DNA of 64,000 nt, taken from contig CM043958.1 of the NCBI GenBank assembly GCA_014529385.2, positions 121,924,817 through 121,988,816 of the forward strand, written 5' to 3'. Numbering within the stretch: the first letter of the stretch is position 1; every line of letters starts with the position of its first letter. Below are positions 1 to 12,490 of this stretch, piece by piece. The stretch comes from Adiantum capillus-veneris. Its lineage: Eukaryota > Streptophyta > Polypodiopsida > Polypodiales > Pteridaceae. The position numbers and the translations under genes were made by a program. The notes beneath the pieces were generated by a model. It saw only the letters and a list, made by a program, of their open reading frames with translations. It ran no database searches and was not told the origin of the DNA.

Positions 1-1025
1 GACAAGGCGTATAACAGGATCATGTGGTCCTTCATTGAAGATGTCATGAAAGCCCTTGGCTTTGGACCTCACCCTCTCGGTGCGGGCAGTCAATTTGAGC
101 TCTTATTAAATGATATAATTGTGGGCTCCTTTGAAGTTAGGAGATCTATCAAACAAGGTTGCCCCTTGGTCCCTCTTCTCTTTGCCATTGGTTCGCATCC
201 TCTAATTACGATGCTAGAAGCTGCCGCTGCGTAGAGTCAAATTCATGGATTAAGTTTGGCAATGACCAGCTCTTGGTCAAGATGTTCGCAGATAACTCCC
301 TCCTCTTTTTGAAAGCCTTCCCCTTGATACTCAAGAAGGCACTAGAGATTGTGAAAACTTTTGTTGTGGATTTGGGGTCAAAGTGTAGTGTTGAGAAGTC
401 TAGACTGATATCCCTGACAGAAAACGACGCATTTGACCCATCAGTATGGTCAAGGGAGATTGTGTCTAAAGGAAAGATATTTTGACATTTGGGTGCTCCC
501 TTGGGGGTGAATCTTACACATAAGCAAAGGTTCCAATGGGTCATGGAGAAGATCTAGAAAAAAATGAGAGGGTGGGAGTTTGTGTTGCTTCCCTTCCATA
601 GTCGGGTCAAAGTGATCAATGCATTTATGCTTCCTTATATCGCCTTCACAAGCCCACTCCTCAAAATAGTCAAATGCAACTGGAAGGAGCTTTTGAAATG
701 TGTTAAAAGGATCTTATGGAGGAACAACACCAAAGCCTCGTCACCATGGTAATGGGCAAAGTGGGAAGTGATCACTTGATTGGTAGTCCAAGGTGGCCTT
801 GGGATTCTCAACCATGATGTTCATGTTGAGGCCCTTTGCACCAAATTTGTGGTCTCAATTGCAAACCAAGACCAATCTTGGGATATCATGACCAAGGATA
901 TGGTAGACAAGGAAAAATTGTTCTCTAAAGGTGGTCAGTGGAAAGGGATTGAAATGCACAACAAACTTCTAGCCCCGAGGTGGGCAAGTTTGAGATTGGA
1001 TGGCATCACGGGAGAGTTGGTGTGA
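1..1025 (+). pseudogene. LINE reverse transcriptase pseudogene
   Basis: Remnant of the ORF2 polymerase that would copy LINE RNA at the target site. Open pieces lie at about 1-234, 159-485, 564-752 and 780-1025 in shifting frames. Motif A (DKAYNR), motif B (QGCPL) and the catalytic box (FADN) follow in the correct order, and the GGLGILN segment typical of plant L1 elements comes after them. The FADN box has lost a catalytic aspartate. At least three frameshifts or stops separate the pieces, so no functional protein is expected. Confidence 0.8.
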
Positions 1026-1700
1026 AAGTGCAATAAAGCAAAATGGGTAGTAGGATGGGGTGAAATTTCTAGATACTTCCAGAACTCCATCTCGCACTGG
1101 TCCCCTTGGCTATCTAAAGCTATTGGTGTAACTCTGAAGCCTTACTGGTGGAGAGAAATTGCAAGAAGGATGTAAAGGACTCCAACAATTGATTCACTTT
1201 TGGGAAAGCAAGAGCTGGAAATCCTCTGACCAGTTGGTTGCCCAATTTCAACTCAATGCACTGAGAAGCTACTTGTCAGCAGAGCTGTTGATATCCTGGA
1301 TAATACTCTAATGCCAATTTGGGAATCTACCTTTGAGTGGAAACCTTGGAAATGGCCCATGAGTAGCGAATTCTTTAAACCTCATACCAATGGCATCTAC
1401 CAAGCATTAATGCATGAAGCTGATTTATTTGCCCCTTTGAACAAACAGTGGAAGAAACAATGGTCGAAAGCGTGATGGGTTGAGGTCACGAAGAACATTT
1501 CGAATCCACAGTTACCTCAGTTTATGAAGGTATATTTGTGGAAGGTCCTATGGGGGCCTTTGCCAATCCCACCTCTTCATGGAATGCCCGATGCTTAGAT
1601 GCATAGTAGGGAAGGTGTGCAAATGGATACAAAGAACGTGTAAGATAGGGTTCTTCAAGAAGGATCTTTGCCTTGGAGGAAAATAGTTTCTAAGTCCTAT
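1..1700 (+). mobile_element. Decayed L1-type LINE, 3' part (RT to C-terminal region)
   Basis: Reverse transcriptase and downstream region of a plant non-LTR retrotransposon, cut by the left window edge. Conceptual translation begins inside RT at DKAYNRIMW (motif A side), then shows IKQGCPLVPLLFA (motif B), a FADN box at 284-295, and the post-RT stretch with CVKRILWRNN and GGLGILN. A zinc-ribbon-like tail (WKVLWGPLPIPPL) lies near 1540-1580. The frame changes several times with in-frame stops, and the usual second catalytic Asp of the [YF]ADD box is Asn, so it is inactive. The 3' end is approximate; I saw no clear poly(A) or target duplication. Confidence 0.85.
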
Positions 1701-2640
1701 AGTTCTAATATGTACTAAAAAATTTTGATACTATTTCTTTCGCAATATTCGGAAGGTCAAGAACGGACGTTGATGGTGACCTCTCTGTAGCCAGCTTCTC
1801 TGAGATTGTACAACAAATTAAGGAGATGATACTTGTGATAGGTAAGAGACAAAACCTGGATGATTGGCTTAGAGAGCGACCCTTGCCATTCACTCGAGCT
1901 TTACTATGTTAAGGGCTTTGAGGCTCTGTTGTAATCATCTGCCCCTCACGGCTTGGCATGAGTTTGGGACAAATTTGTATATATTTTGGTGTCATTATAA
2001 TACAATCACTCACAATTGTGATTTTTGCCAAAATAAATAAATTAAAAGCTGTGAAATGAAAGGTGAAATAAAAAGACCCATTTAAAATATTAAAAAAACA
2101 TTTAAGGTAAGTCTCAATCATCATGAAAACATTGAAAGTATGTATAACTTAACTCTCCTCTAAGACTTCTATACTATATATATATCATGCAGCTTAAAAT
2201 TTTTAAGGAAAGAGAGACCCTCCACGTGCACTCACTGCTTCACTTCAAAAAAAAAACTTACAAAATGTCTCATTTCTGGAATCTTGGAATTTGTGAACCT
2301 TTTCAACCTTCAATTTTTAACCTTTCAAAGTTAAACAAGTGATAAAATCACAAGGTCTGCCCATTGCTAGAGAGTCCCTACAGCCCTTCATCTCGCTATG
2401 TTTCCATCCTCACACTAGAAATGCAGCCCCTTGGGAACTAGGGGCTTCCAAGAGTCATGGCAAAACCATTTGATTATCTATTGCAATACTATCTAGTCAT
2501 GGCAATAAGACTGGGCCGAAAGATGATTGACACTAGTTATAGGGGGTGATGTGTAAGAGTTTAATGAAGTTTAGGTTCCCACTCTCGAGCACGTGAGCAA
2601 GCATCACACAAGATGCAACTAATTGAAGACTCCCACACAC
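1701..2640. other. Non-coding spacer, no recognised feature
   Basis: AT-rich sequence between the LINE remnant and a (GA)n tract. Short open stretches on the minus strand (1705-2124) resemble no family I know and have no supporting context. I see no repeat, RNA gene or promoter here. Confidence 0.5.
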
Positions 2641-2641
2641 A

Positions 2642-2642
<1 letters not shown>

Positions 2643-2671
<29 letters not shown>
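2643..2671. repeat. (GA)n microsatellite
   Basis: About 14 uninterrupted GA units. It is one of many dinucleotide tracts in the window. Confidence 0.95.
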
Positions 2672-2674
<3 letters not shown>

Positions 2675-2709
2675 AGGGAAAGAGAGAATATTTTGCTTTG
2701 ACGGGTGAG

Positions 2710-2845
2710 CTTAAGCGCATATTGTATGCCCTCTCTTTCACACTTTATTCCAATTTTAACCAATGAGCCACATGCAACTTAAGCGCATATTGTATGCCCA
2801 CTCTTTCACACTTTATCCCAGTTTTAACCAATGAGCCACATGCAG
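2710..2845. repeat. 68-bp direct tandem duplication
   Basis: Two adjacent copies of a 68-bp unit begin at 2710 and 2778 (start CTTAAGCGCATATTGTATG) and both end near GAGCCACATGCA. They differ at only a few positions, so this is a recent local duplication. It is not part of a coding sequence. Confidence 0.9.
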
Positions 2846-3339
2846 CTTTACTTGTATTGGAGGTAAGCAAATATAAAAGGAAACACCCGACCAAAGATGC
2901 AAGCACAGGTCATAGTAGCAAGAGAGAGATCTTTCCATACATACGTTCATCCATATCAACTTCTTCGCTAGTGCAACATACTGCTAGATGCAAGTGTTGG
3001 TGGTAAGGATATGTCCCCTTCAAGCAACACTCTTGTGACTATCAAAATGTGTTCTATTGCCTTGGTACAAAGCCCCCTCATCAATTATTTGCCATCCAAA
3101 CGTGAGCATGGTTGATATATCTTCAAAGAGACCCTCAATCATGTCAACTTATTGCATACCGCCATACCTCAGTAGTAGTTGGGAGACTCTTGCTTTGCAT
3201 CTAGTCAAAACAACCTAGAGCTGCTTTAATTGCCCATTTTGGAAGCTCTTCAACGACTTTTACTTGGGCACATATGCCATACTTGGCATACGTATCAACC
3301 AATGTGTACGTATTGGCCACTCACCTTTAGTGACTTCTT

Positions 3340-4430
3340 GATCCTACCCCTATTCGGCATATCTTGCAAATAATGCATTCCGAGAGACGGGCTCTCAAAT
3401 AGGCTTGCAGACGATTTTACATTAAACTAAAACCAATCCAACCATTTCAAGAGTCCAGATTGCACACAAGAATATCAAGAGACTCTAAAATACCAACATT
3501 GAGTTGAAAACAACCTCACACCCATTGCCCATGAGCATATTTTGCAATCAATCCATTTCAAGGGAGCACATCCCAAACACCTTTAAAAAAATCCTTCTTT
3601 CATAGATTTTTAGTGAGGTCCCCAATTAAAAAACCATTTAAATTTTAACATATAATCTTAAATTTCTAAATACCTTTGATATGAACTTATATAGAGAGAA
3701 ATCCTCACTCTATTTTCATTGAAAATAGCCCATGCCTCTTGACCTTGCCCCTGCTAGTTGCATCTTGCAAAAACAATGCATTCCAACAAACCAGATTTTG
3801 AATTGGAATTTCACCAAGCGACTTTGCATTGAATTCAAAACATTCTAACACTCCGGCCTTGACCAAACTCCTACCATCTTGTAATGCACTCTACAAGATC
3901 ACATCCCACATAGGGAGCTCTCATCGAACAAATTTTGCGCTTTCAAAATACCTCTTCAATAATCACAACTTTCTACAAGACCACATACTAACCAAAATGA
4001 AAAATGCTGACTTTGCATTGAGCTGAGAACACTCTCATTCTTCTTAGTCCAAGTGCAATCAAAGCACTCCAAGGAATCAACCTAGATACAAATTGCTTAT
4101 TTAAAATTTTTGCTCTTTCAAAAGCACACCAAATCCAACACACGAGTCATGCAATTTCACGCAAGGAACCACATCCCACACTGGAATCACTCATCAAAAT
4201 TTTATTGTCATAAGTTCACAATATTTAACATAGATGTCGTCTATCAATGCACTCTACGAGACCAGATTGCATGTAGAAATGCCAAGAGACCACTTCAACA
4301 TTAAGGTGAAAAAAACTTGTGTTGCTTGGCCCATGTGCCACATCCCAAATAGGAAGCACTCAACAATTTTTTTTGCCCCTAATCATGCTCATCCAAGCCG
4401 GTTCCTTGCAAAACATGACTTTCCTTCAAG
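3340..4430. repeat. Highly diverged tandem repeat block
   Basis: Phrases recur in shuffled, mutated form: ATCTTGCAAA..AATGCATTCC (about 3362 and 3763), CACATCCCA followed by CACTCA.CAA.TTTT (about 3567, 3902, 4167, 4338), and AAGAGAC..AACATTGAGTTGAAAA (about 3478 and 4277). This indicates an old tandem array with a unit of roughly 170-300 bp. It has no coding signal. Confidence 0.5.
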
Positions 4431-4717
4431 ATGCAAGCATAAGTGGTCTCTTTTGGAGAGAACTCATCACTTTTGCATCCAACATTCCTAACAAGAGCAA
4501 TGTATTTAGTATATTGACTCACTATCAGCTAGGCATGTGGCCTTCTCAAATATCAGACAGGGAAGGCAAATGATGACCCATGCCTTTAAAATGCAAGCAT
4601 AGGCAAGTGCTTTTAAACAATGGCTAGGGCTTACTACTCTGTTCAAAATCTGCACCATTGTTTCATACATGATTGGGATTCGTACTCGACAACATTGACA
4701 AAGGGAAAATCCTCTAT

Positions 4718-4776
4718 CAGTGTCCGTGTCAGTGTCAGTGTCAGTGTTAGTGGCAGTGGCAGTGGCAGTGGCAGCC
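4718..4776. repeat. Hexamer minisatellite (GTGTCA/GTGGCA)n
   Basis: About nine six-base units change from GTGTCA to GTGGCA along the array. On the minus strand they read as a low-complexity Leu/Thr/Pro stretch that should not be taken as a protein. Confidence 0.85.
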
Positions 4777-4789
4777 CATCATTGGACAA

Positions 4790-6160
4790 CATTAGATAGC
4801 ATGGTTCATGAGAAGCTTGAGGTGTCAAGCCAAAGAGGTGAGGTAATGAGATGAAAAACGGGAAGAGGTGGCACAGGTGGCAAAGAGACAACATATGGGA
4901 CTCTAGGAGGGAGAGAGGGATAACATGCGGACAGAGACCAAAGAGAATGTTTCTGAGGGCTCTAGGGACCCAAGAATCCCATGCATGCAAGGTATTGCTA
5001 TCAAGATCTTATGTCTTGATTATTAATGGGAACATCATATCAATGAGTGTCTTCCTCTTTTCAACAGAGAATTGTATTTCAAGCTCTACAAGCATGGCTT
5101 TTGCAACGGCCCTGCCAACGCCACCGTAGATATTCTTGCTGAGTAGATATTCTTGTTGCTCGATAGGAGATCAAGGAACAACCAACACTACATAGCTATG
5201 GTCAATGCTACTCTCAAGTTCGTCAACATGTTCCTCTGACTTCAAGCTAAGATAAAAAATGGGCACCCTGAAGAGGTCAAATTGATCTCATCTTCTTCCA
5301 TTTCATGATCCTTCTTGAAAAGCCATCAACTTGACCCTTGTTCCTCTTCATGGTCCTCCTCAAAAAGTCATGGCCTCTCCTTGCTTTGTTTCTGTCACAT
5401 TCTCCTACAGCTTCACACTAACTGCAATGGAATCTCAAGTCTATGCATGGTGTAATATATCAGTGATATATCACGAATTCCACTTGCAAATATAATGGAG
5501 GCCACAAAAAACAAAATTGATGGCACTCTCCTCAGTCTCGAGTCCCTATGAGCCCCAATCACGACAACTTCTTTTAAAAATTCCAGGCTGTATAAACTCC
5601 AATGCCTTATACTACTCTGTTGCCGACTACAATAAAACACTTAGATCACAAAGGAGTGATGACCTTTTTTTAATCTCAAGCTATACGATGATTTTATTTT
5701 ATTTTTAAAGGGGGGAAAAGTTAAAATTTATACCTTACATTTGGCAAACATCTAGAATTCATGATTACTATAGTCAATGGCTTTCAGTTTTAAGGATTAT
5801 AAGATGGATATGGATAACAACTGATAGGTCCATCAACACCTGTAAAACACATTCAAAAGCTAACATATATGTTGTCTTGTTTGAATGAATGCAGGTGAGG
5901 ACTCTATCCTTTCTTGGAATCTCTTTGGCTTTGCTGTTGTCCATCCTTCCTATACCAAACTAATCCCACTTTTTGAAGAAGACAAGTACAAAAGTTCCCT
6001 TCTATTTTTACACTTGAATGAGACCTCATTTATATTACAATGTACAAAAATAATTCTAAGACTAAGTTGTTTTTGTGTTATCCTTGGTCACTTGCCTAAA
6101 GCCAGTTGCCTTTTGAACTATTTGGTTCTTTTGTGCTTATTTATTTAAGTAAACAGCTAC
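4790..6160. other. Non-coding spacer, nothing recognised
   Basis: Mixed-composition sequence before the compound microsatellite array. Short open frames (for example 4851-5129 and 5885-6148, plus strand) show no known domain. I see no repeat, RNA or transposon end here. Confidence 0.45.
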
Positions 6161-6163
6161 ATA

Positions 6164-6540
<377 letters not shown>

Positions 6541-7474
6541 TGTGGGACGCGTGTCTAACCTCACTATCCTATCTTATTGCAGTATTAGCGAGAACCACAA
6601 TTAAATTGTCAATCCATGGGATGAAGCTGACTCCACTAGTGCATGGAGGCTACAAGAGGGTGTCAATCTCTCGGAAAACACTAACAACTCGCATCTAATT
6701 CATGCTACACTCAAGTGACAGAAATCACTAAAAGCCAATCGCTCATCGGCAAACAAATCACATCCGTTGCAGCATCAAACGACATCCAAATGTAACGAAA
6801 ATTCTAGCACATGTTTATAAGACCTAAGCAACATGCTTTATGGTCTCAAATCCCACTTTAAGTCAAGTGTCAAAATTACGATTATTAACAGCAATGGATT
6901 TCTAACCTAATCGTTTTCGACTCAAAATGCATCTAAATGCTTAGCAATGATGCCCCAATACCCCGCCTATACTTACTTTTTGATTTGAAAGTGTAAATTC
7001 TTAGTTATGATGAAATTAGGCCGCGGGTCAGCGATGCCAAAGGCTACAAAATACCATGATGTGCTTACCTCAATGCGTAGATCTCTTACCTTCGGTTGCA
7101 ATGCAACAAACGCGATTGCAATGTGACAACCGGGGAGGGAGTAGGAAGCGTGAAAAGGAGAGGAGTGAGCACCGTTAGCTCACGCTGTGTATTGCATTAT
7201 CTAAAACTTAATAATAACTTACAAAAATTGGCTTTTATACCTTAGCCAAGATTTTTGGTGGTCAAAACTAATATATTATCTGGAAGTTCTACCAAAGATG
7301 GGTAATGACAGGTTTATACAATCTGGAAGCTTGTAGCCCCGGCTCATCAACTACAAGGTTTATCCAAAAAAATAGGAGTTAAAATATTCCCAATTTATCA
7401 AAATAATAAGTGTTTTTACAATGAGAACTCCGAAAAATGGTATCCGTGGTATATGTGTTAGCTTGTTGCTAACA
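6541..7474 (-). repeat. Gypsy 3' LTR
   Basis: Starts TGTTAGCAACAAGC and ends CGTCCCACA on the minus strand, and matches the 5' LTR at 29896-30821 over its whole length. It carries a TATAAAAG box near 7232-7239. It also carries a half copy of the AATCGCGATTA-type motif (CGATTATTAAC near 6879) that is expanded in the leader. Confidence 0.92.
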
Positions 7475-7488
7475 TTCCCCCCCTCCTC
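7475..7488 (-). promoter_or_regulatory. Polypurine tract of the Gypsy element
   Basis: The minus strand reads GAGGAGGGGGGGAA directly before the 3' LTR start TGTTAG. This is the expected plus-strand DNA priming site. It fixes the orientation and LTR boundary. Confidence 0.88.
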
Positions 7489-7513
7489 GCCTGTGTCGTC
7501 CCTTGACACAGCT

Positions 7514-9767
7514 TTATGGGCTGAAGTAGTCTTCGGGTTGGCGGTTGGCGAGGCAGTCTTTAAGTGTTGTTAGAGCCTTTTGATATCTGATTTTTTGTTC
7601 CTTATCTGGCACTTGCAAGAACTGCATAGTTACTTTGTTTTTCAGCTCCACTGTTAAGTAGCCTACAAACCTTGAGGTCAGATTGTTAATCACTGGCACA
7701 AATATCTTCGTTCGCCAAGTGAAGAATCCTGTGTAGAACGCTTCCTCGAACGCCAGCATATTGTTAGAATGTAGAAACATGCATCTGGCATAGAATCCAT
7801 AGAGGACTTCTTCAAAAGGTTAGTTTTTTATTTGAAAGTGTAAATTCCTAGTTATGATGAAATTAGGCCGCGGGTCGGCGATGCCAAAAGCTACGAAATA
7901 CCGTGATGAGTTTACGTCATTGCGTAGAGCTCTTACCTGAGGTTGCAATGCAACAAACGTGATTGCAATGTGACAACCGGGGAATGAGTAGGAAGCGCGA
8001 GAAGGAGAGGAGTGAGTGCTGTTAGCTCATGCTGTGTATTTCATTATCTAAAACTTAATAATAACTTACAAAAATTGGCTTTTATACCTTAGCCAAGGTT
8101 TTTGGTGGTCAAAACTAATAATCTGGAAGTTCTACCAAAGATGGGTAATGACAGGTTGATACAATCTGGAAGCTTGTAGCCCCGGCTCATCAATTACAAG
8201 GTTTATCCAAAAAAATAAGAGTTACAATATTCACGATTTATCCAAATAATAAGTGCTTTTATAATGAGAACTCCGAAAAATGCTATCCGTGGTATCTATG
8301 TTAGCTTACTGCTATTATTCCCCCTCCTCGCATGTGTCGTCCCTTGACACAGCTTTTATGGGCTGAAGTAGTCTTTGGGCTGGCGGCTGGCGCGGTGGTC
8401 TTTAAGCGCTGTTAGAGCCTTTTGATATCTGATTTTTCGTTCCTTATCTGGCACTTGCAAGAACTGCATAGTTACTCTGTTTTCAGCTCCATTGCTGAGT
8501 AGCCTACAAACCTTGAGGTCAGATTGTTGATCACTAGCGCAAATATCTTTGTTCGCCAAGTGAAGAATCCTGTGTAGAACGCTTCCTCGAACGCCAGCCT
8601 ATTGTGAGAAGGTAGAAACATGCATCTGGCATAGAAGCCATAGGGGACTTCTTCGGAAGGCTGGCCACTGAGATCATAGCACAAACCTTTGTTACCGTCG
8701 AGGAATGACATCCAAGGGGCACCTACTTGCTTTGGCTCATGAGGAGCATTCGGCAGATTTTGTACAGCATAGCACATGACAAATCTGGTAGACGTTTAAA
8801 GAATGACATGGCGCCCTTTAGGGTTTTCACCATGTATTATTCTCAATCTCGTTGGTCCCTTTTCAGGAGCAAGCAATCTGGGCTAATTCAGCCAAGTTGG
8901 CCGCTTCTTTTGTAGTGCCTCATGTGCTATCCAGGTCCTTACTCTTGGTATAGGACAGAAGGTAGGATCCTTTTGCAGGGCTGTAGGTGCTCTCGTGAAC
9001 AGAATCAAGTACCTTGGGTTCTTGTTCAGCCATCTCAACCTCCACTTCGGGTGGTCTTTATCTGCGCCCTCGACTTGCATGTTTGTATAAGTCTTTCTTT
9101 TACTTGTAGCAACTCAACTTTACTCAGAGGGTAGGGCAGGGATTGTTAGTGCCATTGCGCATTTATTTGATTGGGAGTGAGTTGTGTGACATTGACGGAA
9201 TGAACTACTCTCAGCTCCCAATCCATTGCTGCCTTTCGCTGCTCATCTACCTCTTGTGTAACTTTTTTCTTTAGTGCATCTTGTTCAACCTTTGAGAGCT
9301 AGATCATGGGCACTGTGTCTTCTTCTGTAATGGGTACCTGAAATTCTTCCTCACCGCTCAGCTCTACTGCGGCCTATGTCTCCATGTCAGCAAGTGATAC
9401 TGAGGGGATTTCTATCTGAGGTGGCTCCGAAGTGCCTGCCTCTTCTTGCGTTGCTGCCCTTCCCTCTCTCAGTAGTTGGTTGACTCATTTGAGTTCATCT
9501 ATCTCCTTTAGCAGCTCGTCTTCTCTTTGGACCCGCATCAAGGCCAGGTCTCTGCGCTAAGACTGCTCTAATTTCAGCTCCAGCTCGAGGTCTTTATTTT
9601 TCTTTTCTAACGCCTTGTAGACCTCGTATGTTCCCTTGATCCTGGCCAAGGCTGGATTTTCTCGTATTTGCCGCAAGAATATCGCGTGATCATTGATTCT
9701 TTGTTCTGAGTACTGTAGGGAAGCATTTGCCACATCTAACTGTACCTCGATCTTTTGAGCTGATAGG
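7514..9767 (-). pseudogene. Gypsy accessory gene, C-terminal half (broken)
   Basis: Downstream half of a long gene in the position where env or a third ORF sits in some plant Gypsy elements. Its amino half lies at 14379-16411, beyond the nested solo LTR. Pieces read (in element order) a charged coiled-coil-like segment (KALEKKNKDLELELK near 9620-9590), an acidic segment, then a C-terminal region containing FYTGFFTWRTKIF and NNLTSRFVGY, ending QPEDYFSP plus stop at 7514. Several frameshifts and stops occur. The last 88 codons also exist as a second copy at 8356-8620. No membrane segment typical of envelope proteins is evident. I do not recognise the family; the function is unknown. Confidence 0.6.
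7822..8665 (-). repeat. Tandem duplicate of LTR, PPT and accessory-gene 3' end
   Basis: About 845 bp repeats the segment 6977-7821: the U3-side portion of the LTR, the polypurine tract region and the last codons of the accessory gene. The downstream copy lacks the terminal 440 bp of the LTR. The junction is near 7820 (GGTTAG then TTTTTTATTTGAAAG). The copies differ from each other about as much as from the 5' LTR, so the duplication is old. Confidence 0.85.
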
Positions 9768-10875
9768 GTGGTTGTAATGTCCCCAACCCCGACTACACCA
9801 AGATCGGGATGGGATCCTTGACAGGTCTCTGGGCCTTATAAAAATCGGAGCTAAACAAGAAAAATCCAAGGAATAGACCTTTACCATTGACAATGGCTTG
9901 GGTCTATAGCCTTAGAAGCAGACCTAGTCCTGTCTTGTAGCGGAAACGGGACAATGTATTCAAACGGCCTACAAAAAAAAATAAAAAAAATCTTATTCCG
10001 GCCCTATAACTTCATCATTTAGATTATGGTTTCCTTAGCCAACGCTTTTTTCCCCCTAACATATGTGAGGGCACAGCCGTTGGTGGATTCCTCTTCCAAG
10101 TGAGAAGTTTCTAAAACGTTTTAGTGCGTGGGCATGGATAGTTACCTTACTAATCAGGTCCACCCGTCCATGATTGACAACCTTAGTCAATCCCCACTTA
10201 CCACCCCGCACTCACACAAGATTCATTTATCTTATTATACATTGTTTTAATATTTAAAATAATGGTCTCTTTTAACGTTCCATCACAGTAATTCCTTGAA
10301 GGCAGCATTGAAAGCATTATTTTAGAAAACAGACATCTTTAAACTTAAGACAGGGTACTGTCAATCAAAACATTGTCCATAATAACCATGACCAGTACTC
10401 TTCTTGTCTCAAGACCACCTAAGGGTGAAAAACGGCACCCATTCCTTATTCAAATCCGGAGTGGATAAACCCCCACCCAAGGTTCCGGGTGCCCATACAC
10501 CAAACCAGTTGCCCATACAATCGGGCGGCTCCCCTAGGATTAAAAAAAACGGTATCCTAACTTATGTAGAAACATCAAAACATGACACGGAGTAGAAACT
10601 CATCGTTCATGGGGGTAACCGACTTAACCATGGCTAGAAAGCCAATCATTATCATCAATTTATATCAAGGAGTCGGAGGTGTCTTGAGACAAGCTGTCTT
10701 AAGGATGATCAAACATATCTTTCCTAATTCAACCAGTTTTAACCCAAACAATTCTTTCCTACATTATAAACAAATGCACGTTGGAATTTACCTTCCGTTT
10801 TCAGTCAGTTTATCCTTCTTACGTATGCAATTCTAACTTATAAAATAACTTAACTAATTAAAGACTTAATTGAAC

Positions 10876-11045
10876 AATGGGACACCCACCTGGGATTGAT
10901 TGGCCATCTGCTGCTGCGCTGGCGCCTGAAGACTCTCCTCCGTAGGCCTACTACTAGGCCCGGCTTCGTCGTCGTGCGACGCTCTAGTTCGTTTTGGAGC
11001 TATGTCCTCATCATCAGATGTAGGATTTGCTCGAGTCCTTTTTTT
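10876..11045 (-). CDS. Short ORF inside the 4.6-kb LTR
   Basis: A GC-richer island in otherwise AT-rich LTR sequence encodes a polar, acidic/basic peptide containing TSDDEDIAPKRTRAS and EAGPSSRPTEES, ending after NQSQVGVPL. The likely ATG near 11050 is out of frame by one base across a run of A residues, so it looks like a single slippage mutation. The start resembles that of the ORF at 46210 in the related LTR: Met, aliphatic residue, Pro-Lys, then Thr-Arg. A GTGGGT splice-donor-like site follows. It could be a first coding exon of gag or a leader peptide; the role is unknown. Confidence 0.4.
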
Positions 11046-11609
11046 TTGGTATCATAACTTCTTATCCTTATAAAAGGATGTCTAATCATTAGGTAAATAC
11101 TTCAAAATCTAGACTTAACCTTTGTATTCAACCGTAACCCATCCAAGGTTAAATTTATAGTCTTAATTGGTAAATTCTTGACCTAGTAATTTCTTATTTG
11201 TCTATATAGGTATGATAAATTTTTCCACCGCTTCTCTAAGGGTTTTCTAAGCTCTCCTATCTTTCTTATAATTTTCTATATCTTTTTCCTAATTTTTCCA
11301 TCGAATTTTAAGCTAATAATCTACTTATTTCAGACTTAATATTTATTGTATTTAATTTCTCTTAAAGATTTCATTTCCTCAACTTGATATCATAGGTTTA
11401 CTCTTACTATAATTTTCTTAAAAACTTTTGACCACAAAGTCTATGTATTTTAATTAATCATTTGCTAAAAATAGAACTTTTGGTCAATTATAATCTTCTA
11501 ACTTCATCAATTAACTATGGTATAATTACCACAAGTAGATAAGGTAATTTTTGACCTCTGGTAATTATCTTATTATTTTCTAACTTAATTATATAATTTT
11601 CATCTTCAA

Positions 11610-12490
11610 TTTTTAGCTAAAAATAGTATAATTTGACTTAGATAAATATCTATACTACTTTTCTAACCTTGGCATAATTATCACGGCCTCTTTACCCTAT
11701 AATATAGCTATGATAAATAGCATGTAATCATATAGCATGATTTACTAATTTCCCTCTTTAATTTTTATCTAAAAATAGTGTAATTTGACTTAGATAAATA
11801 TCTATACTACGTTTCTAACCTTGGCATAATTATCACGGCCTCTTTACCCTATAATATAGCTCTGATAAATAGCATGCAATCATATAGCATGATTTACTAA
11901 TTTCCCTCTTTAATTTTTCGCTAAAAATCGTGTCATTTGACCTAGATAAATATCTTTACTACTTTTCTAACCTTGGCATAATTATCACGGCCTCTTTACC
12001 CTATAATATAGCTCTGATAAATAGCATGATTTACTAATTTCCCTCTTTAGTTTTTAGCTAAAAATAGAGTAATTTGACTTAGATAAATATCTATACTACT
12101 TTTCTAACCTTGACATAATTATCACGACCTCTTTACCCTATAATATAGCTCTGATAAATAGGATGTAATCATATAGCATGATTTACAAATTTTCCTCTTT
12201 AGTTTTTAGCTAAAAATAGGGTAATTTGACTTAGATAAATATCTATACTACTTTTCTAACCTTGACATAATTATCACGGCCTCTTTACTATATAATATAG
12301 CTCTGATAAATAGCATGTAATCATATAGCATGATTTACAAATTTCCCTCTTTAGTTTTTAGCTAAAAATAGAGTAATTTGACTTAGATAAATATCTACAC
12401 TACTTTTCTAACCTTGGCATAATCATCACGGACTTTTTACCCTATAATACAGCTCCAATAAATAGCATGTAATTATAGTGTATGATTTAC
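11610..12490. repeat. Minisatellite block 1 in the solo LTR (about 145-bp unit)
   Basis: Six to seven units of about 145 bp, with landmarks TTGACTTAGATAAATATCTA, CTAACCTTGGCATAATTATC and TAATATAGCTCTGATAAATA. Units near 11640-12350 are highly similar and the last one is more diverged. It is non-coding and AT-rich. Confidence 0.93.

Noticed and set aside
9780-9850. Resemblance of GATCGGGATGGGATCCTTGAC to a 5S rRNA promoter region
   Set aside because: The match is short and no 5S-length gene follows; it is the end of the solo LTR.
10404-10836. Two plus-strand frames inside the 4.6-kb LTR
   Set aside because: They run opposite to the LTR's promoter and lack recognisable motifs.
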